From: Nonomuraea angiospora
GTDB lineage: Bacteria > Actinomycetota > Actinomycetes > Streptosporangiales > Streptosporangiaceae
NCBI RefSeq assembly: GCF_014873145.1
Contig: NZ_JADBEK010000001.1
Span: forward strand, 12,586,001-12,650,000
Direction of reading: 5' to 3'
DNA length: 64,000 nt
This document shows, in pieces, positions 27,959-36,843 of the stretch (the first letter of the stretch is position 1; each line of letters starts with the position of its first letter). The notes beneath the pieces are model-generated. The model was not told the origin of the DNA, did no database searches, and saw only the letters and a program-made list of their open reading frames with translations. The translations under genes and the position numbers were made by a program.

Positions 27959-28175
27959 GACCGTCCTGAAACTTTCACCGAGGGGAATCGGCGGCCGGCG
28001 CGCTCCGGCCACCCCATAACCGCCGGTGAGCGGAGAGGCCGGCCCCCTTATCAGCCGGGCGTTCGGCCTGGTTAGCGCGCGCCCGATTCCGGCCCGACGA
28101 ATCCTCTGGTGGACGGCTCGGCGGTCTCCGGCGCAGGGTGATGCCGACGCCACGTCAGACAGAAGGGGACGGGAA

Positions 28176-28655
28176 TTGTTATCCGACATCCTGCGACGCC
28201 GCACGACGAGGCTCCTGACCGTCGTTCTCACGCTGCTGGCCGCGGTCGCCCTGCCGGTCGCTCCGGCCCACTCGGCCACCGCCCAGGTGCCGATCTTCCT
28301 GGAGGTACGCGGGGACAACAGCCAGAAGCTGGCCGGCATCTACGGCTGGATCGAGTTCAACGACGGCACGACGTACACCTACCAGTTCTACCTGTGCCGC
28401 GAGTCGAGCTACAGCGCCGCCGGCGGGTACGTCCTGATCAACGACCGCGCCACCCTGCGCGCCTCGTACAGCCTGAACTGGGGCGACACGCCGATAGCCG
28501 AGTGCAAGTATCCGGCCCAGCTGTACGGCACGACGGACGCCGCCGGCGGCACCGTCAGGAACGTCACGGTCGAGGTGGAGGGCGTCAACTTCAACGGCCA
28601 GAACCAGGCCACCTGGAAGAGGAGGTCGTCCACCTACGACAACCCCTTCAACTGA
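28176..28655 (+). CDS. Small secreted protein of unknown function
   Basis: A 159-residue exported protein: Arg-rich N-terminus and hydrophobic core (LSDILRRRTTRLLTVVLTLL), cleavage probably after APAHSATA, leaving about 127 residues. The mature chain is beta-prone with two Cys (YLCRES and AECKYP) and many Tyr, Thr and Asn. I do not recognise the family. The TTG at 28176 follows a weak purine-rich site; longer upstream readings would put the signal sequence mid-protein. It overlaps the convergent lacI-type gene by eight bases. Confidence 0.65.
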   Translation: MLSDILRRRTTRLLTVVLTLLAAVALPVAPAHSATAQVPIFLEVRGDNSQKLAGIYGWIEFNDGTTYTYQFYLCRESSYSAAGGYVLINDRATLRASYSLNWGDTPIAECKYPAQLYGTTDAAGGTVRNVTVEVEGVNFNGQNQATWKRRSSTYDNPFN

Positions 28656-29739
28656 CGATCCTCTCGCCCACCGATCCGCGCACCACGATGTGCGTGCCCA
28701 GGATGACGTGCTGCGGCCGGCCGAGGTCCAGGGCCAGCCGCACGGCGGCGCGGCCCAGCTCCTCGGTGGGAATGTGCACCGTGGTGAGCCCGGGGACCAG
28801 GTCGGCGGCCAGCGGGATGTCGTCGTAGCCGGCGACCGACACGTCCTCGGGCACCCGCAGGCCCGCCTCGCGCAGCGCGGCCAGCACGCCGGCGGCGACC
28901 ATGTCGGTGCCGGCGAAGATGGCGGTGAACTCCGTCCCCGCCGCCAGCAGCCGCCTGGTCCCCTCGTAACCGGCGGCGCGGGAGAAGTCGCCGGGCAGGA
29001 CCAGGCCCGGATCGCAGGGGATCCCGAAGTCCTCGTGCGCGCGGCGGAAGCCGGTCACGCGGTCGATCTTGGTGGTGCTCTGGTCGTCGGCGGTGGCGGC
29101 GCCGAGGTAGACGATCCGGCGGTGGCCGCGCGAGAGCAGGTGGCCGGTCATGGCGTACGCGCCGGCCTCGTTGTCGTACTCGACGACGGTCGTCGGCACG
29201 TCGTCGCCGAGCGGCGGGCGCCCGCACAGCACGAGCCGGGAGCCCGCCTTGTCCAGGGCGTGCGCGAAGTGCGACATGCGCGCGCGGTAGGCGTCGTCGG
29301 CCGAGCCGCCGCCGACCAGGATCACCGCGTCGGCGCGCTGCTCGCGCATGGCCTCGACGACCGCCAGCTCGCGCGCCGGGTCGCCGTGCGTGGCGCACAC
29401 CAGGCAGAGCCGGCCCTCCTCGGTGGCCTGCTGCTCGACGCCCTTGGCGACGTAGGCGAAGGAGGGCCCGGTGACGTCGTCGAGCACGAAGGCGACCATC
29501 TTGGTGCCGGCCCCGGACAGGGCGCGGGCGTGCACGTTGAGGACGTAGTCCAGCTCGCGCATGGCCCGCAGCACGCGGGCGCGGGTGGCCTGCGCGACCG
29601 GATAGTCCCCTTTGAGCACCCGGGAGACCGTGGACGCGGAGACCCCGGCGCGGGCGGCGACGTCGCGGATGGTGGCCCGCTCCAGGTCATCCACAGGCGC
29701 GGCGGGGTCCGGCTTCGGGGACGTCAGCTTTCGTGGCAA
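28648..29739 (-). CDS. LacI-family regulator 1
   Basis: A 363-residue repressor. The HTH is TIRDVAARAGVSASTVSRVL (after about residue 20), then the hinge LDYVLNVHARALSG and the periplasmic-binding-like effector domain (ADAVILVGGGSADDAY; GYDDIPLAADLVPGLTTVHI). The TTG at 29739 follows AAAGG and overlaps the GH36 stop by 16 bases; a GTG at 29694 lacks a ribosome binding site. As the last gene of the dehydrogenase-GH36-lacI operon it probably controls its own operon and the facing transporter, via the CG-centred boxes near 32.8-33.0 and 40.2-40.5 kb. Paralogue at 56306. Confidence 0.9.
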   Translation of the reverse strand: MPRKLTSPKPDPAAPVDDLERATIRDVAARAGVSASTVSRVLKGDYPVAQATRARVLRAMRELDYVLNVHARALSGAGTKMVAFVLDDVTGPSFAYVAKGVEQQATEEGRLCLVCATHGDPARELAVVEAMREQRADAVILVGGGSADDAYRARMSHFAHALDKAGSRLVLCGRPPLGDDVPTTVVEYDNEAGAYAMTGHLLSRGHRRIVYLGAATADDQSTTKIDRVTGFRRAHEDFGIPCDPGLVLPGDFSRAAGYEGTRRLLAAGTEFTAIFAGTDMVAAGVLAALREAGLRVPEDVSVAGYDDIPLAADLVPGLTTVHIPTEELGRAAVRLALDLGRPQHVILGTHIVVRGSVGERIVS

Positions 29740-31793
29740 GGCGCACCTTTCGTCAGGCGGAGCAGCGCCGCGGAGTACGGCTCGGGCAGCACGACGCCGA
29801 GCGTGCCCGCCTGCCAGCCGGCCTCGGTCGCGGACGGGAAGAGCGGGGTCACCTCGTAACCGGCGGGCCAGGGGAGCTCGATCTTCGCGGACGGCCCGCC
29901 CCTGCGCCACACGGCGAGGTAGGCGGTGTCCCCGCAGTCCACGGCCAGGGCGAGGCGGTCGTCCCGCCAGCCGGGCAGCCCGAGCGGCCAGCGCGGCAGG
30001 CCGTGCGCCAGCTCGCCGCGGTAGGTCTTGTAGACGCCGATCGCCTCGGCGACCTCGGCCAGCCGCTCCGGGGCCAGCAGGTCGAGCCGGCCGCTGAGGT
30101 GGATGCGGCCGAGCATCGCGGTGACCATGGACCAGGCGACCCGCTCGGCGGGGTAGGCCCACATCGCGCCCTGCTCCGGCGGCACCGCGGCGGGCGCGGC
30201 GGCGGCGATGGCGGGCAGCAGCAGCTCGTCCTGCTGGTCGGTGAGCGAGGCGATGGAGTGCCTGGCCAGGGTGGCGCCGTCCAGCCGCATGCCGCCGGCC
30301 GCGCAGGACTCGATCACCAGACCGGGGTGGCGCTCCAGCAGGTGCTCGACCCAGGCGAGGTAGGCGCGGTTGTGTTCGAGCAGCCGATCGGCCGGGCCGA
30401 CGTCGATGTTGTAGTCGAACTTGAAGTAGCCGATGCCGTGCTCGCGGACCAGCCGGTCGATCACGGCGTCGAGGTGGGCGACGGCGGCCGGATGGCTGAG
30501 GTCGAGCTGGTGGCGGCCCCACTCGGCCAGCCTGGTTCCGGCCCGTCGCAGGAACGCCTCGCCGGGCAGGACGACCCCGCTGCGTACGCCGATGACCTCG
30601 GGCTCCAGCCACAGCCCCGGGACCATGCCGTGACCCTTGATCGCGTCGATGACCTCGCCGATTCCCCCGGGGAAGCGCACGGTGGACGGCTCCCACGCGC
30701 CGACCGTGTCCCACCAGCCCGGCACGCCGCCGTCACCGGGCCCGGCCAGCGAGTCGTCGTACCAGCCGGCGTCGACGCAGAAGTACTCCGCGCCCGCCCG
30801 GGCGGCCGCCTCGACCAGCGGCAGCAGGCGCTCGGTCGAGGGATCGCCCATCAGGCAGTTCATGAAGTCGTTGAAGACCACCGGCAGCTCGGCGTTGTCG
30901 CGGTGCGGCCGGCGCACGGCCCGGCGGTAGGCGGTCAGGGCGGCGACGGGGTCGCCGGCCACGGTGAACGCGGCGGTCGCGGTGGTGAAGCTCTCGCCCG
31001 GCGCCAGCCGGGCCGACCAGCCGTGCTCGCGCTGGGACGGGCCCGACAGCGCCAGGTAGACGTCGTCGAACCGGTCGGCCAGCTCGGCGTGCCAGGGGCC
31101 GTTGTGCTCGATCTGCCAGGCGAGCGTGCCGCCGTCGCACTCCAGCCACCCGGTCGGCAGGTGCTCGGAGGAGGGCCACGAGCCGGTGCTGGTGAGCGCG
31201 ACGCGGTTCTTCGTCCCGGTCTGGCCGAACCGCGTCATGCCGACGTCGTGCAGCTCCAGTGGCCGGCCCGACCAGCGGAACTCGCCGCTCCACGGGTTGC
31301 GGGCGCTCCACACCGTCAGATCCCAGGGCAGCCCGGCGAACGCGAAGCTCGACACGTGCTCCAGGACCAGCTCCTCCGTCGCGGTCACCGTCGACCAGCA
31401 CCGGACGACCTGTCCGATCACTGGGCCGATCACTGGGCCGGTCGCTGGGCCGGTCGCTGGGCCGATCACTGGGCTGGCCGCTGGGCTGGCCGTTGGGCCG
31501 GTCGCTGGGCCGACCGCTGGGCCGACCGCCTGGAAGACGGTCGTCACGCGGACGCCGTCGCCGCCGGAGCGGATCGTCAGCCGGTCGTCCTCGGCGCGGT
31601 GGCTCTCGTAGCGCAGCTTCAGCCCGTCCACGTGCCGCTTGCCCGCCGTGCCGCTCCTGCCCCGGCCGGTCACCTCGATCTGCACCACCGGCAGCGCCGA
31701 GCGGCCGTTGCCCCGGAACGGGCCGATCGCCAGCAGCCGGGGCGGAGCGCCGGCGGTCAGGTCGAGGACGAGGTCGCGCCAGGTCACCTCCAT
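29724..31793 (-). CDS. GH36 alpha-galactosidase-like enzyme
   Basis: A 689-residue cytoplasmic glycosidase (no signal peptide). After an N-terminal beta-sandwich comes the TIM barrel: FVDAGWYDD-like segment (YFCVDAGWYDD), GLWLEPEVIG, GYFKFDYNIDVG with nucleophile Asp460, ESCAAGGMRLDG, and a TDQQDE segment where Asp near 519 is the candidate acid/base. Likely removes terminal alpha-galactosyl units from imported oligosaccharides. The ATG shares one base with the upstream dehydrogenase stop (TGATG). Residues about 88-127 are a VGPA-type tetrapeptide repeat encoded by a 12-base tandem array, unusual inside this domain. Confidence 0.88.
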   Translation of the reverse strand: MEVTWRDLVLDLTAGAPPRLLAIGPFRGNGRSALPVVQIEVTGRGRSGTAGKRHVDGLKLRYESHRAEDDRLTIRSGGDGVRVTTVFQAVGPAVGPATGPTASPAASPVIGPATGPATGPVIGPVIGQVVRCWSTVTATEELVLEHVSSFAFAGLPWDLTVWSARNPWSGEFRWSGRPLELHDVGMTRFGQTGTKNRVALTSTGSWPSSEHLPTGWLECDGGTLAWQIEHNGPWHAELADRFDDVYLALSGPSQREHGWSARLAPGESFTTATAAFTVAGDPVAALTAYRRAVRRPHRDNAELPVVFNDFMNCLMGDPSTERLLPLVEAAARAGAEYFCVDAGWYDDSLAGPGDGGVPGWWDTVGAWEPSTVRFPGGIGEVIDAIKGHGMVPGLWLEPEVIGVRSGVVLPGEAFLRRAGTRLAEWGRHQLDLSHPAAVAHLDAVIDRLVREHGIGYFKFDYNIDVGPADRLLEHNRAYLAWVEHLLERHPGLVIESCAAGGMRLDGATLARHSIASLTDQQDELLLPAIAAAAPAAVPPEQGAMWAYPAERVAWSMVTAMLGRIHLSGRLDLLAPERLAEVAEAIGVYKTYRGELAHGLPRWPLGLPGWRDDRLALAVDCGDTAYLAVWRRGGPSAKIELPWPAGYEVTPLFPSATEAGWQAGTLGVVLPEPYSAALLRLTKGAPCHES
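31412..31531. repeat. 12-base tandem array within the GH36 gene
   Basis: Ten imperfect copies of a 12-base unit such as GGCCGGTCGCTG, 120 bases in all, keep the reading frame and encode repeated tetrapeptides (VGPA, TGPT, SPVI, IGPV types) in the N-terminal domain of the GH36 enzyme. Such arrays vary in length by slippage. Confidence 0.85.
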
Positions 31794-32779
31794 CAGGCCA
31801 CCCGGTCCAGGTCCTCGTGCGTCACCTGGTGCGCCAGCGGCAGCCCGGCGACCAGCCGTTCCAGCTCGTCCAGGGCGACGGCGCCCATCCGGGACAGCTC
31901 GTTGCCGTGCGAGCCGGCGATGTGCGGGGTGAGGAAAACGTTGGGCAGGTCGAACAGGGGCGAGTCGGGCTGCAGCGGTTCGGGCTCGGTGACGTCGAGG
32001 ATCGCCGACAGCCGGCCGGCCTTCAGCTCGCTGATCAGCGCGCCGGTGTCGACGAGCGACCCGCGCGCGGTGTTGATCAGCACCGCGCCGTCCGGCATCA
32101 GCGCCAGCCGCGCCCGGTCGAGCATGTGCTCGGTCTCGGGGGTGGCGGGGGCGTGCAGGCTGACGATGTCGCTGCGGCGCAGCAGCTCCTCCAGCGAGAC
32201 CTGCCGTACGCCGGGAACCCGGGTGTAGGGGTCGTACAGGCACAGGTCCAGGTCGTACGGCGCCAGCAGGTCGAGCACCTTGCGGCCGATGCGGGAGGCG
32301 CCCACGACGCCGACCGTGCGGCCGTTGTTGCCGATGCCGGGCTCGATCTTGCCCAGGGTGAAGGAGCGCTCGCGCCGGTAGCGCCGGTTGAGGGCGAAGA
32401 CCCCCTTGCCGGCCAGCAGGATCGCGCCGACGGTGTACTCGGCCACCGGGACGGCGTTGGCCTCCGCGGCCGAGGAGACCAGCAGGCCGCGTTCCCACCA
32501 GGCGGGGCTGATCATGCCCTTCACCGAGCCGGCCGCGTGCAGGACGGCGCGCAGGCGGGGGGCGGCGGCCAGCAGCGCCTCGTCGATCGGCGGGCAGCCC
32601 CAGCCGGTGATGAGGACCTCGACGCCGGTCAGGTCCAGGCGCGGATCGTCGAACCGCTCGGCGACCACGGCGACGTCGATGTCGGCCAGCGTGTCCAGCC
32701 GCCGCAGCAAGGGCGCGGGGAAGAGCAGAGCGAGATGTTCCTCGCGCATGGCGAACAGCGCCTTCGGGCGTGGGGACAC
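31793..32779 (-). CDS. D-2-hydroxyacid dehydrogenase family protein 1
   Basis: A 328-residue NAD-dependent enzyme of the D-isomer-specific 2-hydroxyacid dehydrogenase family. The nucleotide motif is VGVVGASRIGRK; catalytic residues are expected in INTARGSLVD (Arg), LDVTEPEPL (Glu) and TPHIAGSHG (His). VLITGWGCPPIDEALL and HAAGSVKG mark a subgroup common in saccharide loci. It probably reduces or oxidises a sugar-derived acid. The GTG at 32779 lies 8 bases after GGAGGG. First gene of the leftward operon. Its paralogue at 55314 accompanies a second lacI-type gene. Confidence 0.88.
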   Translation of the reverse strand: MSPRPKALFAMREEHLALLFPAPLLRRLDTLADIDVAVVAERFDDPRLDLTGVEVLITGWGCPPIDEALLAAAPRLRAVLHAAGSVKGMISPAWWERGLLVSSAAEANAVPVAEYTVGAILLAGKGVFALNRRYRRERSFTLGKIEPGIGNNGRTVGVVGASRIGRKVLDLLAPYDLDLCLYDPYTRVPGVRQVSLEELLRRSDIVSLHAPATPETEHMLDRARLALMPDGAVLINTARGSLVDTGALISELKAGRLSAILDVTEPEPLQPDSPLFDLPNVFLTPHIAGSHGNELSRMGAVALDELERLVAGLPLAHQVTHEDLDRVA

Positions 32780-32797
32780 GGGGGAAGCCCTCCATTC

Positions 32798-32843
32798 GAT
32801 AGAGACCGGTTTCTAAAGTAGGAGCGCGGCCCTTCGCGGTCAA
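32798..32843 (-). promoter_or_regulatory. Leftward promoter and LacI operator of the dehydrogenase-GH36-lacI operon
   Basis: Read on the minus strand: TTGACC (32843-32838), 17 bases, TACTTT (32820-32815), then at once TAGAAACC/GGTCTCTA (32815-32800), a 16-base palindrome with one mismatched pair, extended to CTATC (32802-32798). The operator directly follows the -10 box, ideal for repression. CTATC recurs six bases from the centre in three other boxes. Confidence 0.8.
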
Positions 32844-32910
32844 CGGGCAATCCCTGATTAACCTCTAGGGTGCGTCTTACCTGGATCTGTCGGTTGTCCT
32901 GCGCCGATCT

Positions 32911-32983
32911 GTAACGTCTCTGTAACGCAGCCTTGAACGTGCTGGCCGCTCGGACGTAGCGTTCGCAGCGACCGGTTTCTATC
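32911..32983 (+). promoter_or_regulatory. Rightward promoter of the LplB-type transporter operon, with direct repeat and LacI box
   Basis: GTAACG at 32911-32916 and 32922-32927 (11-base period), a 5-base gap, TTGAAC (32933-32938), 18 bases, TAGCGT (32957-32962), then GCGACC/GGTTTCTATC (32968-32983) centred at 32973/32974. GTAACG-N5-GTAACG resembles the direct-repeat box I recall for the response regulator MtrA of actinobacteria; that link is from memory. The same design recurs at 40387-40458. Confidence 0.75.
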
Positions 32984-33028
32984 AACCTTGAGAGCCAGCC
33001 TGCTGCCGCCTCAGACGGGACTTCGGTG

Positions 33029-34015
33029 ATGAGCACGCTACAGACGAGGCCAGAGCCTCAGACGAGACCGCCTTCCGGGGCGCCGGACCGGCGCCGCGTC
33101 CGACGCAGGGCGGTCCGTACGAACTGGACGATCGGGCTGCTCGCACTGCCGGCCGTCGTCTTCTTCCTTGTCTTCAGCTACCTGCCGATGTCCGGCCTGG
33201 TGGTGGCGTTCAAGGAGTTCGACGTCAACCTGGGGATCTTCGGCAGCCCGTGGAACGGGCTGGAGAACTTCACCTACTTCCTGGAGTCCGGGGACGCGGC
33301 GAGGATCCTGTTCAACACCCTCTTCCTCAACATCCTGTTCCTGGGCGCGACGCTGGCCGCCGGGATGGTTCTGGCGATCATGCTGAACGAGATCCGCAGC
33401 ACCTTCTTCAAGCGGGTCTCCCAGTCCGTCGTCTTCTTCCCCTACTTCGTCTCCCCGGTCGTGATCAGCATCATCCTCCAGGTGCTGCTGGCCGGGGCCT
33501 CCGGCGGGGGCGGGGCGGTCAACGACGCCCTCGGGGGCCTCGGGTTCCCCGCCGTCGACTGGTACACGGAGCCGGGACCGTGGCCGTGGATCCTCACCGT
33601 GGTGAAGATCTGGCAGCTCGGCGGCTACCTGAGCGTCATCTTCCTGGCCGCGATCACCGGCATCCCCGAGGAGGTCTACGAGGCCGGGACGATCGACGGG
33701 GCCTCGCGGGCCCAGATGGCCTGGCGCATCACCCTCCCGCTGCTGAAGCCCACCGCGGCGGTCCTGCTGGTGCTGGGCGTCGGCCGCATCTTCTACGGCG
33801 ACTTCGGCACCATCTACGCGATCGTCGGGGACAACGGCACCCTGTTCGACAGCACGGACGTCATCGACACCTACGTCTTCCGCGCCCTGCGCCAGCTCGG
33901 CGACTTCGGCACCACGGCCGCGATCGGCCTGTTCCAGTCGGTGGTGGGTTTCGTCCTCGTGGTGATCGCGGTGCTGATCCAGCGCAAGTACTCGAAGGAG
34001 ACCAGCGTCCTATGA
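33029..34015 (+). CDS. Sugar ABC transporter permease 1 (LplB type)
   Basis: A 328-residue permease with six predicted helices and the EAA loop EVYEAGTIDGASRAQMAWRI. Its C-terminal TLFDSTDVIDTYVFRAL and IQRKYSKETSVL match LplB/YteP-type permeases, which import oligosaccharides such as rhamnogalacturonan fragments, and use a shared MsmX-like ATPase encoded elsewhere. A 45-residue Arg/Pro-rich tail precedes the first helix. The ATG at 33029 is preferred over GTG 33026 by spacing from GACGGGA. First gene of the rightward operon. Confidence 0.9.
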   Translation: MSTLQTRPEPQTRPPSGAPDRRRVRRRAVRTNWTIGLLALPAVVFFLVFSYLPMSGLVVAFKEFDVNLGIFGSPWNGLENFTYFLESGDAARILFNTLFLNILFLGATLAAGMVLAIMLNEIRSTFFKRVSQSVVFFPYFVSPVVISIILQVLLAGASGGGGAVNDALGGLGFPAVDWYTEPGPWPWILTVVKIWQLGGYLSVIFLAAITGIPEEVYEAGTIDGASRAQMAWRITLPLLKPTAAVLLVLGVGRIFYGDFGTIYAIVGDNGTLFDSTDVIDTYVFRALRQLGDFGTTAAIGLFQSVVGFVLVVIAVLIQRKYSKETSVL

Positions 34016-34878
34016 GCGGCAAGAAGCTGGAACCGTTCACGATCGTCAGCATCATCGGCGTCTCCTTCGCCGTGCTGGCCTGCGCGATCCCGTTCTGGAT
34101 GATCATCTCGGGGTCCCTCACCAGCGAGTCCGAGCTCGCCACGACGGGCTACAGCCTGTTCCCCGCCGCCTTCGACCTCACCGCGTACAAGATGATCTTC
34201 ACGGGCCCGGCGGTGCTCGACGCCTACTTCGCCAGCGTCTTCATCACGGTCGTGGGCACGGCGCTGTCCCTGGCGGTGACCTCGGGGCTGAGCTGGGTGA
34301 TCGCCCGCAGGCTGCCCGGCATCAGCCGGCCGCTGACCGTCTTCTCCTACCTGCCGATGCTGTTCTCCGGCGGCCTGGTGCCCCTCTACCTGCTGGTCAC
34401 GCAGTACCTGAAGCTGCAGAACAGCTACTTCTCGGTGATCCTGCCGCTGCTGGTCATGCCGTTCCTGGTCTTCGTCCAGGTCAGCGCGTTCCGCCAGCTG
34501 CCGGAGTCGATCTTCGAGTCGGCCAAGATCGACGGCGCGGGGGAGCTGCGCATCTTCTTCACGATCGCGATCCCGCTGTCCAAGCCGATCCTGGCCGTCG
34601 TCGGCCTGTTCTACGCCGTGCACTACTGGAACGACTGGTTCATGGCGCTGCTGTTCATCGACGACGTGCACAAGTTCCCGCTGCCCCTCGTGCTGCAGAA
34701 CCTCATCTCCAACATCTCGTTCACGCAGATGCTGCCGCAGCTGGCCGAGGCGGCCACCCCCGTCTACCAGCTCCGCCTGGCTCTCACGACCGTCGCCATC
34801 GGCCCGATCCTGCTCGCCTACCCCTTCGCCCAGCGCTACTTCGTCAAGGGCATCACCCTCGGTGCCACCAAGGGCTGA
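34012..34878 (+). CDS. Sugar ABC transporter permease 2 (YtcP type)
   Basis: A 288-residue permease, MalG-like, with six helices; the ATPase-contact loop is ESIFESAKIDGAGELRIFFT, followed by LPLSKPILAV-like sequence. The C-terminus AQRYFVKGITLGATKG is the usual YtcP-type ending. It overlaps the first permease by four bases (ATGA), so the pair is co-translated and forms the channel heterodimer. No ATPase gene is in the operon. Confidence 0.9.
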   Translation: MSGKKLEPFTIVSIIGVSFAVLACAIPFWMIISGSLTSESELATTGYSLFPAAFDLTAYKMIFTGPAVLDAYFASVFITVVGTALSLAVTSGLSWVIARRLPGISRPLTVFSYLPMLFSGGLVPLYLLVTQYLKLQNSYFSVILPLLVMPFLVFVQVSAFRQLPESIFESAKIDGAGELRIFFTIAIPLSKPILAVVGLFYAVHYWNDWFMALLFIDDVHKFPLPLVLQNLISNISFTQMLPQLAEAATPVYQLRLALTTVAIGPILLAYPFAQRYFVKGITLGATKG

Positions 34879-34906
34879 TCCCGCTCCCCCCACCTCAGGA
34901 GTTACC

Positions 34907-36478
34907 GTGTCCCACCACCTCATGTCGCGGCGCCGCCTGCTGGCCACCGGCGGCGGTCTGTCCCTGGCCGCCCTCCTCGCCGCCTGCTCGGACGACTCCC
35001 CGAAGTCGCAGGCCACCGGCGGCGCCCAGAGCGCCGGCGCGCTCGCGCTGAGCCTGCTGCTCCCCGGCGACGTCCCGGCCGGCTGGGACGCCGTCCTGGC
35101 CGAGGTCAACAAGAAACTCCAGGCGGACCTGGGCTTCACCATCAAGCCGCAGTTCATCCCGTGGACCAGCTACGGCCAGCAGGCACTGCTGAAGTTCACC
35201 GCGGGGGAGAAGTTCGACACCGCGCTGCAGGCGCGCTGGCTCAACATGACCCAGCTCGCGGCCAGCGGCTCGATCGTCGAGCTGAGCAGCCTGCTGTCGA
35301 GCGGCAAGTACCCCAACCTGACCGCCACGATCGACCCGAAGATCATCGAGCTCAACCGGTGGAGCGGCAAGCTCTACGGCCTGCCCCAGATCAACTCGGT
35401 CGCCCGCTTCCACCACTTCAGCATCCGCCAGGACTTGGCGGACAAGCTCGGCATGAGCGACATCACGGACTTCGCCGGGCTGGAGAAGTTCTGGTACGAC
35501 GTCAAGCAGAAGAACAAGGACATCATCCCGATCGGCGTCAGCTCCCGGATGCCCAAGCTGCTGGTGGCCTGGAACCCGGTCGGCTGGCTCAACCCCTACA
35601 TGTGGGACAACCCCACCATGAGCATCGCCTCCTTCACCGGCGACTCGCTCAACTTCGTCCTGGCCGCCGACGGCAAGCAGACCGGCTCGTCCAACCCGAT
35701 CCCGTGGTGGGAGGCCCCGGGCATGGTGGACGCGCTGCGCAAGATCCGCAAGTACTACCAGGACGGGCTGATCAACAAGAACGCCCTCACCCTGGACTCC
35801 AAGGCGCTGGACTCCCAGTTCAAGGCCGGCCGCGTCGCCACCGGCTGGGCCATGACCGACGGCCTGTCCTCCACGGGGCTGCCCGAGCTGACCAAGAACG
35901 TGCCGGGCGCGATGATCGCGAACGTGATGCCGCTCAAGGGCGGCGAGAGCGCCAAGCCGTACCAGACCTTCCAGAGCGACAACTTCGTCGTGCTCAACGC
36001 CAAGGGCGAGAGCAACGAGAAGGCCATGCAGCTGCAGGACTGGGTGTCGATCAAGGAGAACCACGACCTGCTCAACTACGGCCTCCCCGGCAAGGACTGG
36101 AACCCCGTCGGCGACGACAAGTACGAGCAGCTGTCCACCTACGCCTTCCCCGGCTTCGCCCTCTCCTGGCGGGCCAAGCTGGAGCGCCGGGTCAAGGGCA
36201 TGACCGAGTCCGAGGCCAAGTGGTTCGACTGGGCGCAGGACATCGACAACTTCACCGTCGACCCCTACGCCGGCTTCGTCCCCGATCCGGAGCCGATCAA
36301 GCGGGAGAACACCCAGGTCACCGCGGCCATGACGCAGTTCGCCAACCCGCTGTTCATCGGCGCCGTGGACGTCGACCAGGGGCTCGACAAGCTGAAGAAG
36401 GCGTTGGAGCGGGCGGGCCTGGCCAAGGTCCAGGCCGAGATGGCCAAGCAGGCCGACGCCTACCTGAAGGGCCAGTGA
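34907..36478 (+). CDS. Sugar ABC transporter substrate-binding lipoprotein (LipO type)
   Basis: A 523-residue binding protein. The N-terminus combines a twin-arginine-like motif (MSRRRLLATGGG) with a lipobox LLAAC (Cys near 27), so it is likely a Tat-exported lipoprotein. Length and motifs (KLYGLPQINSVARFHHFSIR; DWVSIKENHDLLNYGLPGKD) fit the large LipO/LplA class that partners LplB/YtcP permeases. The GTG at 34907 lies 6 bases after AGGAG. It supplies the transporter with oligosaccharides produced outside the cell. Confidence 0.9.
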   Translation: MSHHLMSRRRLLATGGGLSLAALLAACSDDSPKSQATGGAQSAGALALSLLLPGDVPAGWDAVLAEVNKKLQADLGFTIKPQFIPWTSYGQQALLKFTAGEKFDTALQARWLNMTQLAASGSIVELSSLLSSGKYPNLTATIDPKIIELNRWSGKLYGLPQINSVARFHHFSIRQDLADKLGMSDITDFAGLEKFWYDVKQKNKDIIPIGVSSRMPKLLVAWNPVGWLNPYMWDNPTMSIASFTGDSLNFVLAADGKQTGSSNPIPWWEAPGMVDALRKIRKYYQDGLINKNALTLDSKALDSQFKAGRVATGWAMTDGLSSTGLPELTKNVPGAMIANVMPLKGGESAKPYQTFQSDNFVVLNAKGESNEKAMQLQDWVSIKENHDLLNYGLPGKDWNPVGDDKYEQLSTYAFPGFALSWRAKLERRVKGMTESEAKWFDWAQDIDNFTVDPYAGFVPDPEPIKRENTQVTAAMTQFANPLFIGAVDVDQGLDKLKKALERAGLAKVQAEMAKQADAYLKGQ

Positions 36479-36480
36479 CG

Positions 36481-36691
36481 ATGGCGCTCCCCATCAGCCG
36501 GAGGACCGCGCTTGCGTCCTCCGGCACGCCGGCCGCCGCCACCTGGTCATGGAACGGCGAGGCCGCCGCCACGAAGGGCCGTGCCGCACGGCACCAGGTC
36601 CCGTGACCTCGTGACCGGCCGCCGCGTCCGCCTGGGAGCCCCGACCGAGGTCGCGCCCCTCAGCACCGTGGTGCTCTTCCTGGAGGACTGA
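36481..36691 (+). pseudogene. Probable remnant of an exported glycoside-hydrolase-like gene
   Basis: Two unrelated-frame pieces fit the ends of one lost gene. The first (36481-36606) starts MALPISRRTALASSGTPAAA, a Tat-type signal start, and stops after 41 codons. The second, in another frame, reads DLVTGRRVRLGAPTEVAPLS then TVVLFLED and TGA at 36689-36691, much like the C-terminal beta-domain of glycoside hydrolases (D-hydrophobic-TG at its start and PLSTVVL near the end). It lies between the binding protein and GH43, where a hydrolase would fit. Interpretation is inference; it could be chance. Confidence 0.45.
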
Positions 36692-36843
36692 TGCACTCCT
36701 CGCCCGGGCCGTCGCGCCCCCTGGGCCGACGGCGTCCGGGCCGGGAGCATCTCGCTGATCGACCAGACCGTTACCGTTGTTCACCGTGCCTCGGGCCTGC
36801 GCCGAATAGTTGAGCTGTCCGCTGGAAAGAGTGTGGAGATCGT

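Noticed and set aside
27967..27977. TGAAA-C-TTTCA palindrome resembling xylan-operon operators of streptomycetes
   Set aside because: It lies nine bases after the methyltransferase stop and about 200 bases before a small secreted protein with no sign of xylan metabolism; 11 bases of dyad can occur by chance.
31412..31531. Possible CRISPR array or intergenic repeat
   Set aside because: The 12-base units are contiguous with no spacers, keep the GH36 reading frame and encode a tetrapeptide repeat.
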